Positions 1 to 7,192 of a stretch of DNA of 27,097 nucleotides are shown here, piece by piece. The position numbers and the translations under genes are program-made. The notes under the pieces were generated by a model. It had not been told where the DNA came from and searched no databases. It was given only the letters and a program-made list of their open reading frames with translations. The stretch spans positions 1 through 27,097 of the forward strand of contig CAVEFC010000021.1 of assembly GCA_963614875.1 (NCBI GenBank), read 5' to 3'. Every line of letters starts with the position of its first letter. The first letter of the stretch is position 1. This stretch comes from CAG-841 sp963614875 (GTDB taxonomy: Bacteria; Bacillota; Clostridia; Oscillospirales; CAG-272).

Positions 1-64
1 ATTCTTCTGCATTTTTTGCCTGTCTGACTTTTTCAATAAATTCGTGTGTAATTTTGTTTTCCAT
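1..64 (-). CDS. Partial Nif11-like leader peptide precursor (5' end only)
   Basis: Only the first 21 codons are inside the window; the gene runs off the left edge. The ATG (62-64) is preceded by AAAGGAG at the usual spacing. The visible residues (MENKITHEFIEKVRQAKNAEE) are identical to the start of the next precursor at 82-438, and the DNA differs at one base in 64. It is therefore a recent tandem copy in the precursor array, lying 17 bases downstream of its neighbour's stop. The core peptide is not visible, so nothing can be said about the mature product. Assignment to the Nif11-like leader family rests on the identity with the complete neighbour. Confidence 0.8.
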   Translation of the reverse strand, partial: MENKITHEFIEKVRQAKNAEE

Positions 65-81
65 GATATTTTCTCCTTTGT

Positions 82-438
82 TTATTTGATTATTTCTTTC
101 TTATTTTTTTCTGAGCAATCGAGCCACACGCGGCCGCTGTTGATGGTCACGTTGTGGGTGGGCGTGATGTTTGCTTTTATAGCTGCCCTAACAGCCTCAA
201 AATCAAAATCAAGATCAAGATCATCACCAATAATGTCAGCACAAATATCAGATGGAACGCCGCCGGAAACTCCTCCGAGTTCTTCATCGGAAAGCACGCT
301 TTTGAGCTTTTCAAAAAGCGCTTTTACCTTGTCTTCGGGAATTTCAATTCCGTTTTCTTTTACAATTGCAATAAATTCTTCTGCATTTTTTGCCTGTCTG
401 ACTTTTTCAATAAATTCGTGTGTAATTTTATTTTCCAT
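82..438 (-). CDS. Nif11-like leader peptide precursor with acidic core
   Basis: A 118-aa precursor for a secreted peptide. Residues 1-60 match the Nif11-like leader pattern: an N-terminal helix, a KNAEEFIAIVKENG segment, then an acidic run DEELGGVSGG ending in the double glycine cut by C39 peptidases. The 58-residue core is unusual: it starts VPSDICADII, then has an Asp-rich stretch (DDLDLDFDFE), and contains only two cysteines (in DIC and LDC). The start has AAAGGAG just upstream. It sits in a same-strand array of precursors downstream of an export system with a C39 protease, so export with leader removal at Gly60 is the likely fate. Whether the core is modified is unknown; no modifying enzyme is visible. 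Confidence 0.85.
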   Translation of the reverse strand: MENKITHEFIEKVRQAKNAEEFIAIVKENGIEIPEDKVKALFEKLKSVLSDEELGGVSGGVPSDICADIIGDDLDLDFDFEAVRAAIKANITPTHNVTINSGRVWLDCSEKNKKEIIK

Positions 439-454
439 AGTAATTTCTCCTTTG
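375..454 (-). repeat. Recent tandem duplication of precursor 5' end (copy; partner at 1-80)
   Basis: Bases 375-438 match bases 1-64 at 63 of 64 positions, and the similarity continues through the ribosome binding site into the AT-rich upstream stretch (AATAAACAAAGGAGAA in both). This is much closer than any other pair of precursors in the array and indicates a recent duplication, or gene conversion, of the leader-coding unit. Confidence 0.85.
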
Positions 455-578
455 TTTATTTAATTTGTTTTCGTGTTGATTGCCATGCTTTCAGCTTTGG
501 CAACGGTTAAAAATTTCCGTGCGTTTCCGGCGGCTTGGGCTTTTCGTCCGATTTTGCCTGACGTTTTATCGCTTTTTC
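439..578. other. 140-base gap between precursors
   Basis: I see no promoter or strong terminator here. On the minus strand, after the TGA of the precursor at 579-920, the same frame stays open for 23 lysine- and proline-rich codons before TAA, possibly a remnant of a longer tail. The left end (440-456) holds the ribosome site of the next precursor. Confidence 0.4.
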
Positions 579-920
579 TCAGTTACAGCCGCCCGATTTC
601 ACAATTCCGGACGAAGTAAACGCCGTTTTGCAATCATTACATTCATACCGCTCTTTGCCGTCGTTGTACCGGAGATTTACGGAATTGCATTTGGGGCAAT
701 GAACATAGCTGTCAAGGTTCAGCGCATAATCAAAGGGCAATGCGCCGCCCGTCGCCGTATTCATCTGCTCATCGGTCAGTTCGACGCCGCCCGCATTTGC
801 AAGCTCCTCCGATTGTTTTTTCTCGCGTTTACCCATATCGCTGTCCGACAGAGCCGTTCTTTCCTCTGCCTTTTTTGTTTTTTCTGTCTTTTGGATTGTT
901 TCATCTTTTGAATTTTTCAT
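579..920 (-). CDS. Double-glycine precursor with divergent leader and zinc-ribbon-like core
   Basis: A 113-aa protein in the precursor array but with a different leader. It is rich in Lys, Glu and Thr, lacks the Nif11-like helix, and ends VELTDEQMNTATGG (Gly58-Gly59), a classic double-glycine end. The core has HCPKC then ECNDC 20 residues later, the spacing of a small zinc ribbon, and a final SGGCN. A ribosome site AGGAG precedes the ATG. Position, strand and the GG site argue that it uses the same C39 exporter (inference). It could instead be a cytosolic zinc-ribbon protein, but the gene context and leader end make export more likely. The core being unmodified is not established. Confidence 0.7.
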   Translation of the reverse strand: MKNSKDETIQKTEKTKKAEERTALSDSDMGKREKKQSEELANAGGVELTDEQMNTATGGALPFDYALNLDSYVHCPKCNSVNLRYNDGKERYECNDCKTAFTSSGIVKSGGCN

Positions 921-970
921 TGGTCTTTCTCCTTGAATAATTTGTTTTGTTTATTTTTTCGGATATAAAA

Positions 971-1393
971 TCAAAGCTCTATTGTGACAGACGACGGAGG
1001 AAAAGAAGAATACTGTCCCGGCTGGCTGACATACGGAACATCCGAAGGATTCTTTTTCTCGCAGACACGACAGTACCACCATTTCTGATTTGCTGTCGTT
1101 CTGTACGATTCTTCCCAGCAATCGTTGTGGCAGACGGGACAATTCCAGCCGAGCCGACGTCCCGATACGGTAACGGTTTTCGATGTGGAAAGCGTTCCCT
1201 CGGAGCCGCAGCCTCCGGAAACGCTGTCAAGCTCGTCGTCTTCAAGCTCGCCTGCTTTGTGAAGCTGCGCAAAATAAGCGTGCGCTTCTTCTGCGGAAAG
1301 CTCCGTGCCGTTTTCTTTTGCTATGGCAATAAGTTCTTCTGCTGATTTTGCCTGCTTTGCTTTTTCGATAAGTTCGGTGGAAAAATTATTCAT
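971..1393 (-). CDS. Nif11-like leader precursor, Cys-rich core
   Basis: A 140-aa precursor. Residues 1-61 form a Nif11-like leader (SAEELIAIAKENGTELSAEE, then ELEDDELDSVSGG), nearly the same as the leaders of the two genes upstream. The 79-residue core begins CGSEG and holds CPVC, a further Cys in NDC, and CRVC about 20 residues later, again resembling a zinc ribbon, followed by a Pro/Ser-rich tail. The ribosome site AAAGGAACC precedes the ATG. Cleavage after Gly61 by the C39 domain encoded at 4506-6692 is expected. The contrast between a nearly fixed leader and an unrelated core is typical of exported peptide families. Confidence 0.88.
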   Translation of the reverse strand: MNNFSTELIEKAKQAKSAEELIAIAKENGTELSAEEAHAYFAQLHKAGELEDDELDSVSGGCGSEGTLSTSKTVTVSGRRLGWNCPVCHNDCWEESYRTTANQKWWYCRVCEKKNPSDVPYVSQPGQYSSFPPSSVTIEL

Positions 1394-1407
1394 AACGGTT
1401 CCTTTCT

Positions 1408-1803
1408 TTATTTCTTTACCAGAGAGCTTTCAAAGGGTTGAACGCTTGCGTTGCAGATCGGGCAATGCACCGTGTACTGATAGCCGTGCGCCTCCGAATA
1501 ACGCACACTGTCGACTATCCAATGGTCTGATCTGCAACAAAACGGGTGATTTAAGTTGCAGACGTGCAGACCTTCCTTAAGCACGTGATCGCCCGCCTGA
1601 AATTTCGGCGGCTCGGACGAACCTCCGCAGCCTCCGGAAACACTGTCAAGCTCGTCGTCTTCAAGCTCGCCCGCTTTGTGAAGTCGGGAAAAATAAGCGT
1701 GCGCTTCTTCCACGGAAAGTTCCGTGCCGTTTTCCTTTGCAAGAGCGATAAGTTCTTCGGGACTTTTTGCCTGCTTTGCTTTTATTATAAATTCTTTATC
1801 CAC
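1408..1803 (-). CDS. Nif11-like leader precursor, Cys/His-rich core
   Basis: A 131-aa precursor starting at a GTG (1801-1803) with AGGAGG about seven bases upstream; no better ATG exists. The leader (1-58) ends ELEDDELDSVSGG. The 73-residue core begins CGGSS and contains HVC, HPFCC and HCPIC together with several His residues, so it could bind a metal or carry crosslinks. The gene follows the stop of the upstream precursor by 16 bases, so it is probably cotranscribed from the motif promoter at 2257-2286. Leader assignment is firm; the core's structure is inference. Confidence 0.88.
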   Translation of the reverse strand: MDKEFIIKAKQAKSPEELIALAKENGTELSVEEAHAYFSRLHKAGELEDDELDSVSGGCGGSSEPPKFQAGDHVLKEGLHVCNLNHPFCCRSDHWIVDSVRYSEAHGYQYTVHCPICNASVQPFESSLVKK

Positions 1804-1819
1804 AACGTTTTCCCTCCTG

Positions 1820-2230
1820 TTATTTATACTGCAGCTTGCAATAGTCTCCTATAAGCTGATGTCCGGCATTATGAACGCAGCACATACAAACATCTGCGAG
1901 TCCTCTATCGGAAAAGTCACACCCTGCCGCATGATTTCCGAGTCCGCCGCCGCAAGCACGACAGGTAAACCTGCCGCAGCTGTCCGTGCGGTCATTTATA
2001 AGCTTGTAATAGTGACCGTCGATAGAAACGCTTGCGTAGCCGCCGCAGCCGCCGCCGGAAACACTGTCAAGCTCGTCGTCTTCAAGCTCGCCGGTTTTGT
2101 GAAGCTGAGCAAAATAAACGTCAGCTTCTTCTGCGGAAAGCTCCGTGCCGTTTTCCTTTGCAAGAGCGATAAGCTCCTGCGCCGATTTTGCTTCTTTTGC
2201 TTTTTCGATCATTGTTTCGGGAATTTTCAT
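1820..2230 (-). CDS. Nif11-like leader precursor, nine-Cys core; first of the array
   Basis: A 136-aa precursor, the first gene of the array as transcribed. The leader (1-60) has AQELIALAKENGTELSAEEA and ends ELEDDELDSVSGG. The 76-residue core holds nine cysteines, including CRAC, GCD and CMCC, plus His residues, and starts with GCGG. AGGAGG precedes the ATG. Directly upstream lies the TAACAAAA-N12-CGTATATACC motif, also found in front of the sigma-factor operon, which should drive this gene and those behind it. Nif11-like leaders are known to guide lanthionine synthetases and other enzymes; none is seen here, so the core may fold by metal binding or disulfides instead. Confidence 0.88.
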   Translation of the reverse strand: MKIPETMIEKAKEAKSAQELIALAKENGTELSAEEADVYFAQLHKTGELEDDELDSVSGGGCGGYASVSIDGHYYKLINDRTDSCGRFTCRACGGGLGNHAAGCDFSDRGLADVCMCCVHNAGHQLIGDYCKLQYK

Positions 2231-2256
2231 CTGAAACCTCCTGTTATGTTTTTATA

Positions 2257-2286
2257 GGTATATACGGCTGTCCGTGCGTTTTGTTA
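2257..2286 (-). promoter_or_regulatory. Candidate cluster-sigma promoter of the precursor array
   Basis: Minus strand reads TAACAAAA, 12 bases, CGTATATACC, ending about 26 bases before the first precursor ATG. The same two blocks with the same spacing occur at 12974-13003. The AAC and CGT cores resemble the -35 and -10 elements of ECF-type sigma factors (established for that family). Use by the sigma encoded at 12289-12777 is inference. Confidence 0.65.
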
Positions 2287-2306
2287 GGAATCCGTGCGGG
2301 AAAATT

Positions 2307-4490
2307 TCAATTGTCAAGGCGCTGTCTTTCCACAAGCTCCGCAAAAAATCCGTTGCCGGCGATAAGCTCATCATATGTTCCGTCCTCAATGATTTTGCCC
2401 TTGTCGAGAACGATTATCCTGTCGCAATGACGTATGGTGGAAAGACGATGCGCAATGACTATACGGGTACATTTCAGCGAATCGAGCGATTCGGAAACGA
2501 TTTTCTGCGTGATGTTGTCAAGAGCTGAGGTCGCCTCGTCAAACATAAGAATTCTGGGCTTTGGCGCAATGGCGCGCGCGATCATAAGCCGCTGACGCTG
2601 ACCGCCGGAAATACCGCCCGAGCCCTCGGAAATAATCGTGTGCATTCCCATGGGCATTGCGCGGATATCGTCGGCTATGCCGGCAAGACGCGCCGCCTCC
2701 CACGCTTCGTCCATCGTAAGCTGAGGCGCCGAAATGACAATGTTTGAAAAAACATCGCCCTGAAACAGCTTGCCGTTCTGCATAACCGTTCCGATTTTTC
2801 TTCTCAGCGATTTGAGATCAAGGGAGGAAATGTCCATACCGTCGTAATATACGGCGCCCTTCTGTGGCGTTTCGAAGCCGAGCATCAGTCGCATCAGCGT
2901 GGATTTTCCGCACCCCGTCGAGCCGACGATCGCAACATACTGTCCCGGGCGGATTTTCAGGCTCAGCCCGTCTATGATAAGCGGTTCGTTTTCGTCGTAA
3001 CGGAAGGATACGTTGCTGAGCTCTATTCCGCCGGAAAGTCTTGTAACGACCTTTTTGTTTTCGGATATTTCGGGCACGGTTTCAAGAACGGGACGCACCA
3101 TATCGAGCATCGGTTTTATTCTTGCAAAGGTGCTTGCCATTCCGACAAGCGACGTAAACGCGCCCATAACCATACCGTAAGCACTGCTGAAAGCGTAATA
3201 ATCGGCGAGGGCAACGCCCGTTTTTATCGTGAAAAAGTAGATAACGATGGTTCCCGCAAGCGAAACACCGGTTGAAAATACGTCCGAAAGCTTGAGGAAC
3301 GTCGGCGGATCGTACTGAAGCTTTGCCTGCTTTGCGTAAGCGTCCGCCCATTTGGAGAACGCGCGCTTTTCCGCACCGGCAAGTCTGATTTTCTGTACGC
3401 CGGTAATAAGAGAATATTCAAGTCCCGATTCCTTTGCCGACAGCTCCATCTGTCTTTTTGAAATTTTCAGCTGAGCAAAGGTCGTGATAAGCGAAAGCAC
3501 CACCGTGCAGAGAATAACGAGCAGTCCCGGAACGACAAGTCCCGGACCGTAGACCGTCATCTGCGTGATGTATATCAGTGAAAACAGACTCGTAAGTCCC
3601 GTTGTAAGAATTGCGTTTGCAAGCATCGAGCAAAGAGCGCCGATATAGCTCATACGGCTGGCAAGCTCGCCCGACGAATATTCCTTGAAGAAATTTGCCG
3701 GAAGAGAAAGCACGCGCATCATTCCCGCCGCCTGCACCTGAACGTTCATCTTGCTTTCGAGCCTGCTCATAATCAGCTGCTTTGTCACGCCGATAAATAG
3801 CTGCGACAAACCGAGACTGATTACAAATCCGAACACGGCAAACAGCAGCTGAAGGCTTGTGCCTTCGATTACCGGACCGTAAATAAGCTGTTGCAGCTTC
3901 GGGCTCAGAAGTCCCAGAAGCGAGGTCGCCAGCGTTGCGATTCCCACCGCGACAAAGTCCGAAACGGACATACACTGAACGATATATATAAGCAGCTCTC
4001 GTATGCCGATCTTTTTCAGCGGCAAAGGCTTGTAGAAGCAAATCGCTTCCTCGTCTATCAGGGCGGCGGTTTTCTTGTTTATACGCACCCACTTCCCCGT
4101 TCTGACGTCAAGAAAACGATATCCCGAAAAGCCGTGAGGTATCAGCGCGACGGGCGCGCCGTCGTCCTTTCTGCTTCCGAGCATCGCGCCCATAGCGTCC
4201 TTATACCATTCGCCTTCAAGGCTGACCGTTCTGCGCATAACGCCCGACGGACGCATAAGATATTCGAGCTGATCGTTTATATCCTTTATGCCGTCGGGTA
4301 TTTTGGTCGGCTTTATGTGATAATAACCCAAAATCTGTTCAATGGCGTTTCTCGCCTGAATGCGATCGTCGTTCAGGGCGCGCGAAATGCGCTCTCCCAT
4401 AACGACTTCCGCCATTGCGGCAAAGGCGTCGGAAAAGCTGTCGTCGTCGTGCTGAATCCGTTCCCTTATCTGTTCGTCAAACCATCCCAT
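2307..4490 (-). CDS. NHLM-type peptide export ABC transporter, permease/ATPase without peptidase (ABC2)
   Basis: A 727-aa inner-membrane transporter half. Residues 1-160 are a soluble domain without C39 motifs, followed by five or six membrane segments (about 165-450) and an ABC ATPase with Walker A GSTGCGKST (523-531), the ISGGQRQR signature, Walker B ILMFDEATS and the IAHRLS switch. The size, the odd N-terminal domain and the position next to a C39-containing transporter fit the second ABC protein of the NHLM leader-peptide export system (TIGR03797 type). It most likely pairs with the product of 4506-6692 as a heterodimer (inference). AAAGGAGGG precedes the ATG; the gap to the upstream gene is 15 bases, so translation is probably coupled. 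The precursor array lies 76 bases downstream. Confidence 0.92.
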   Translation of the reverse strand: MGWFDEQIRERIQHDDDSFSDAFAAMAEVVMGERISRALNDDRIQARNAIEQILGYYHIKPTKIPDGIKDINDQLEYLMRPSGVMRRTVSLEGEWYKDAMGAMLGSRKDDGAPVALIPHGFSGYRFLDVRTGKWVRINKKTAALIDEEAICFYKPLPLKKIGIRELLIYIVQCMSVSDFVAVGIATLATSLLGLLSPKLQQLIYGPVIEGTSLQLLFAVFGFVISLGLSQLFIGVTKQLIMSRLESKMNVQVQAAGMMRVLSLPANFFKEYSSGELASRMSYIGALCSMLANAILTTGLTSLFSLIYITQMTVYGPGLVVPGLLVILCTVVLSLITTFAQLKISKRQMELSAKESGLEYSLITGVQKIRLAGAEKRAFSKWADAYAKQAKLQYDPPTFLKLSDVFSTGVSLAGTIVIYFFTIKTGVALADYYAFSSAYGMVMGAFTSLVGMASTFARIKPMLDMVRPVLETVPEISENKKVVTRLSGGIELSNVSFRYDENEPLIIDGLSLKIRPGQYVAIVGSTGCGKSTLMRLMLGFETPQKGAVYYDGMDISSLDLKSLRRKIGTVMQNGKLFQGDVFSNIVISAPQLTMDEAWEAARLAGIADDIRAMPMGMHTIISEGSGGISGGQRQRLMIARAIAPKPRILMFDEATSALDNITQKIVSESLDSLKCTRIVIAHRLSTIRHCDRIIVLDKGKIIEDGTYDELIAGNGFFAELVERQRLDN

Positions 4491-4505
4491 ATCCGATACC
4501 CTCCT

Positions 4506-6692
4506 TTACTCGTTCGATACAAGCTGCGTGTAGACTCCGCCCTTTGCGTAAAGCTCGGCGTGAGTTCCTCTTTCGACAACCTGTCCTCTGTCAAGAACTA
4601 TTATTTCGTCGCAGTCGCGTATGGTGCTGAGCCTGTGCGCCACGACAATGCATGTAATTCCTCTGTCGTGAATTGAATTCACAACGTTATATTCCGTCTT
4701 TGCGTCAAGCGCGGAGGTCGCCTCGTCCATAATTATAATCGTCGGATCCTCGGCAAGCACGCGGGCGATTTCAAGGCGCTGTCTTTGTCCGCCGGACAGA
4801 TCCTTTCCGCCTTCGGTCAGTTTGTGCTGATAGCCGCCGTCGCGCTGCATTATGTCGTCGTGAATCTGTGCGTCGCGCGCGGCGAGAATCATCTCGAAAT
4901 CCTCTATCGAGCTGTCCCACATTTTTATATTGTTTGCTATCGTGTCCTCAAAAAGTATTATGTCCTGATCGACAACCGAAAGCGATCCCGTAAAGACGCT
5001 GCGGTTGATTTCGCTTATGGGCTTGCCGTCGAAAAGAATTTCTCCCGACCACGGCTTATACAGTCCCGAAATAAGCTTTGACAGCGTGGATTTTCCGCAG
5101 CCCGACGGCCCGACGAACGCCACGCGCTGTCCGGGCATAAGCGTCATCGAAAAATCTTTTATCAGCGGCTCCGCCAGAGGCGAATAGCCGAAGGTTACGT
5201 TTTTCAGCTCTATTTTCCCGCTCAGCTTGTCGTATTCCTCGCCCTCGGAAACGGGTTCAGAGCAAGACGGCACGTCTGCCGGATATTCCATAACGTCCTC
5301 GATACGCTCCATGCTTGTCCGCATTTCCTGAAACGTCTGCGAAGCGGACACAAACTGCATTGCGGGAGAAAGGAACGAACCCAAAAATCCGGAAAAGGCG
5401 GTGATCATACCGACTGTCCATTTTCCCTGCTGACACAGATAAACGCTGCCCATAAGCACGGCTGTATTCGTGAACAGCGATATAACCGACGGAATGATTC
5501 CCATATATTCGTTGAGCTTTGTGAATTTTACGCTTCCGGAATTCACGCTTGCCTGATAGCCCGACCACTTTTCAAAAAATCCGTTTTCCGCGCCGGACGA
5601 TTTGATTGATTCTATCATTTCTATGCCGGCGACGGTCGCGCCCGCCAGCTTTCCGCTGTCGCGGCTCGTCACGCGAGTAAGATTTATTCTCTTTTTCGAT
5701 ATATAATTGCTTACAAGCATATTGAGAAAAACCGACACAATGCCTATAAGCGACAGAACGGCGCTGTACCTGAGCATTACGAAAAGATAGAACAGCATCA
5801 TTCCCGCCTGTATGGTAAGGGGCGCAAAGGTTGAAATGATATTGCCCGCAATGGACTCATTCTGACCGCGCCTTCCGGCTATATCGCCCGCCATCCGCTG
5901 AGAGAAAAAGACCATCGGCAGTCGCAGAACGTGCCACATATATTCGCTGTTTGCAACGATTGCAATCTTTCCGTTTACCTTGAGCGAATATACAGCCTGA
6001 ATCCACGCTACAAGTATCTGCACGGCGGCAAGTCCGGAAATTCCGTAAATAAACGACATAAACCATTCGGGATTTTCCCCCGAAAGCAGTCTGTCGGCAA
6101 ACACGTTTGAAAACGCTGGAGTAATAATGCCTATAAGCGATGTGATTATCGTCGTTATAACGACAAGAGCGAAAGCGCCGCCCGTTCCGGAAAGTTTTTT
6201 TCTGACAAATGAGAAAATACTTTTCGGTTTGCCGGACGGCTGAAAGTTCTCGCCGGGCGCAAACATAAGACAAATCCCCGTGAAAGATTTGTCAAACGTT
6301 TCCATAGAAACACTGTATGTGCCCTTTGCGGGATCGTTTATGACAGCTTTGTTGCCGCGGAAGCCGCACAAAACAACAAAGTGATTGAAATTCCAGTGAA
6401 TGATGCACGGAAAGGTGCCGTTTTGCCTGAGATCATCAGGCTCGTAACGGTAGCCCTTTGCCGTAAGCCCGTAGTTGCGGGCTGCTTTTAGAATGTTTTT
6501 CGCATTTGAACCGTCGCGCGACACACCGCAGTCGGCGCGGACCTGTTCAAGCGGTATCCATTTTCCGTAATACGCCAGAATCATGGTAAGACTTGCGGCG
6601 CCGCATTCGAGCGCCTCCATCTGTATCACGGTCGGGACTTTTGCCGCCTTGTTTTTCAGCGGCTCGTTAGGTATTTTTCTGCTGTCAGCCAT
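4506..6692 (-). CDS. NHLM-type peptidase-containing ABC transporter (ABC1)
   Basis: A 728-aa membrane protein that cuts off double-glycine leaders and exports the cargo. The N-terminal C39 peptidase has Gln24, Cys30 (in LECGAASL), His104 (NHFVVL) and Asp120 (NDPAKG), so it looks catalytically intact. Membrane segments span about 165-450. The ATPase shows GPSGCGKST, LSGGQRQR, IIMDEATSALD and VAHRLS. It matches the first ABC component of NHLM systems (TIGR03796 type). GGAGGC precedes the ATG; the gene sits between the HlyD-like adaptor and ABC2. Expected substrates are the VSGG/ATGG precursors at 1-2230. It could process other double-glycine peptides elsewhere in the genome as well. Confidence 0.95.
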   Translation of the reverse strand: MADSRKIPNEPLKNKAAKVPTVIQMEALECGAASLTMILAYYGKWIPLEQVRADCGVSRDGSNAKNILKAARNYGLTAKGYRYEPDDLRQNGTFPCIIHWNFNHFVVLCGFRGNKAVINDPAKGTYSVSMETFDKSFTGICLMFAPGENFQPSGKPKSIFSFVRKKLSGTGGAFALVVITTIITSLIGIITPAFSNVFADRLLSGENPEWFMSFIYGISGLAAVQILVAWIQAVYSLKVNGKIAIVANSEYMWHVLRLPMVFFSQRMAGDIAGRRGQNESIAGNIISTFAPLTIQAGMMLFYLFVMLRYSAVLSLIGIVSVFLNMLVSNYISKKRINLTRVTSRDSGKLAGATVAGIEMIESIKSSGAENGFFEKWSGYQASVNSGSVKFTKLNEYMGIIPSVISLFTNTAVLMGSVYLCQQGKWTVGMITAFSGFLGSFLSPAMQFVSASQTFQEMRTSMERIEDVMEYPADVPSCSEPVSEGEEYDKLSGKIELKNVTFGYSPLAEPLIKDFSMTLMPGQRVAFVGPSGCGKSTLSKLISGLYKPWSGEILFDGKPISEINRSVFTGSLSVVDQDIILFEDTIANNIKMWDSSIEDFEMILAARDAQIHDDIMQRDGGYQHKLTEGGKDLSGGQRQRLEIARVLAEDPTIIIMDEATSALDAKTEYNVVNSIHDRGITCIVVAHRLSTIRDCDEIIVLDRGQVVERGTHAELYAKGGVYTQLVSNE

Positions 6693-6707
6693 TTTTTGCC
6701 TCCGGAC

Positions 6708-7184
6708 TCAATGAATTATAAAGCTTATTGGTTTGATGCTGTCCACCGTAATTTCGGCGCGATAAACGCCGTCGGTCGCGCCTGTCAGTTCAAGTTCCAC
6801 CGCGTAGCAGAAATCTCCCCTCGAAAAACCCGTAAGATAAAGAACATAATCGCTTATGTCGCTCCCCAATTGTACGGGCGCGCTCGGAACGCTTTTCACC
6901 GTTCCCGTAAAATCTCCGACCGTGACGGCCATTCCCTCTTTAAGACGCGCCGCGTCGTCCGCCGAAACATAGCACACGGCGGTATCTCCGCTGACGGAAA
7001 CGCAGGTTTCCACCTTTGTTTCTATCGTTCCGAAAATGCCCCACACGACAACTCCCACAAGCAGCGCGGCGACCGCCGCAAGAATAAGCCACACACCCGG
7101 GTTTGTCACCCTGATGTACTCGTTGAGCTGTTCCGGAGAATTTACCCTGTCAATACTTGATTTTCTGAAAAGATTGTTGTTCAT
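6708..7184 (-). CDS. Short HlyD-like export adaptor (NHLM secretion protein)
   Basis: A 158-aa protein with an N-terminal cytosolic stretch (FRKSSIDRVNSPEQLNEYIRV), one membrane helix (about 31-51) and a small extracytoplasmic beta domain with a LKEGMAVTVGDFTGTV segment. The N-terminus closely resembles NHLM-system HlyD proteins. The coiled-coil hairpin and lipoyl domain of a full-length membrane fusion protein are absent, which suits a Gram-positive cell without an outer-membrane channel (inference). The ribosome site GAGGTG is 5 bases upstream, and the stop precedes the ABC1 ATG by 15 bases. It is too short to be a classic adaptor, but position and N-terminus make the assignment fairly safe. 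Confidence 0.8.
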   Translation of the reverse strand: MNNNLFRKSSIDRVNSPEQLNEYIRVTNPGVWLILAAVAALLVGVVVWGIFGTIETKVETCVSVSGDTAVCYVSADDAARLKEGMAVTVGDFTGTVKSVPSAPVQLGSDISDYVLYLTGFSRGDFCYAVELELTGATDGVYRAEITVDSIKPISFIIH

Positions 7185-7192
7185 ACTTCACC

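Larger units (their letters stand above)
1211..2230 (-). repeat. Three conserved leader-coding blocks (1211-1393, 1630-1803, 2051-2230)
   Basis: The leader-coding DNA of three consecutive precursors is conserved at base level (for example, on the plus strand, a shared CTGTCAAGCTCGTCGTCTTC in each), while the core-coding DNA between them is not alignable by eye. The array therefore grew by duplication of the leader, with replacement or fast divergence of the cores. Confidence 0.85.

Noticed and set aside
1..2230. Repeats in the precursor array considered as a CRISPR or satellite array
   Set aside because: The repeats are leader-coding parts of separate genes of unequal spacing, not short direct repeats with uniform spacers.
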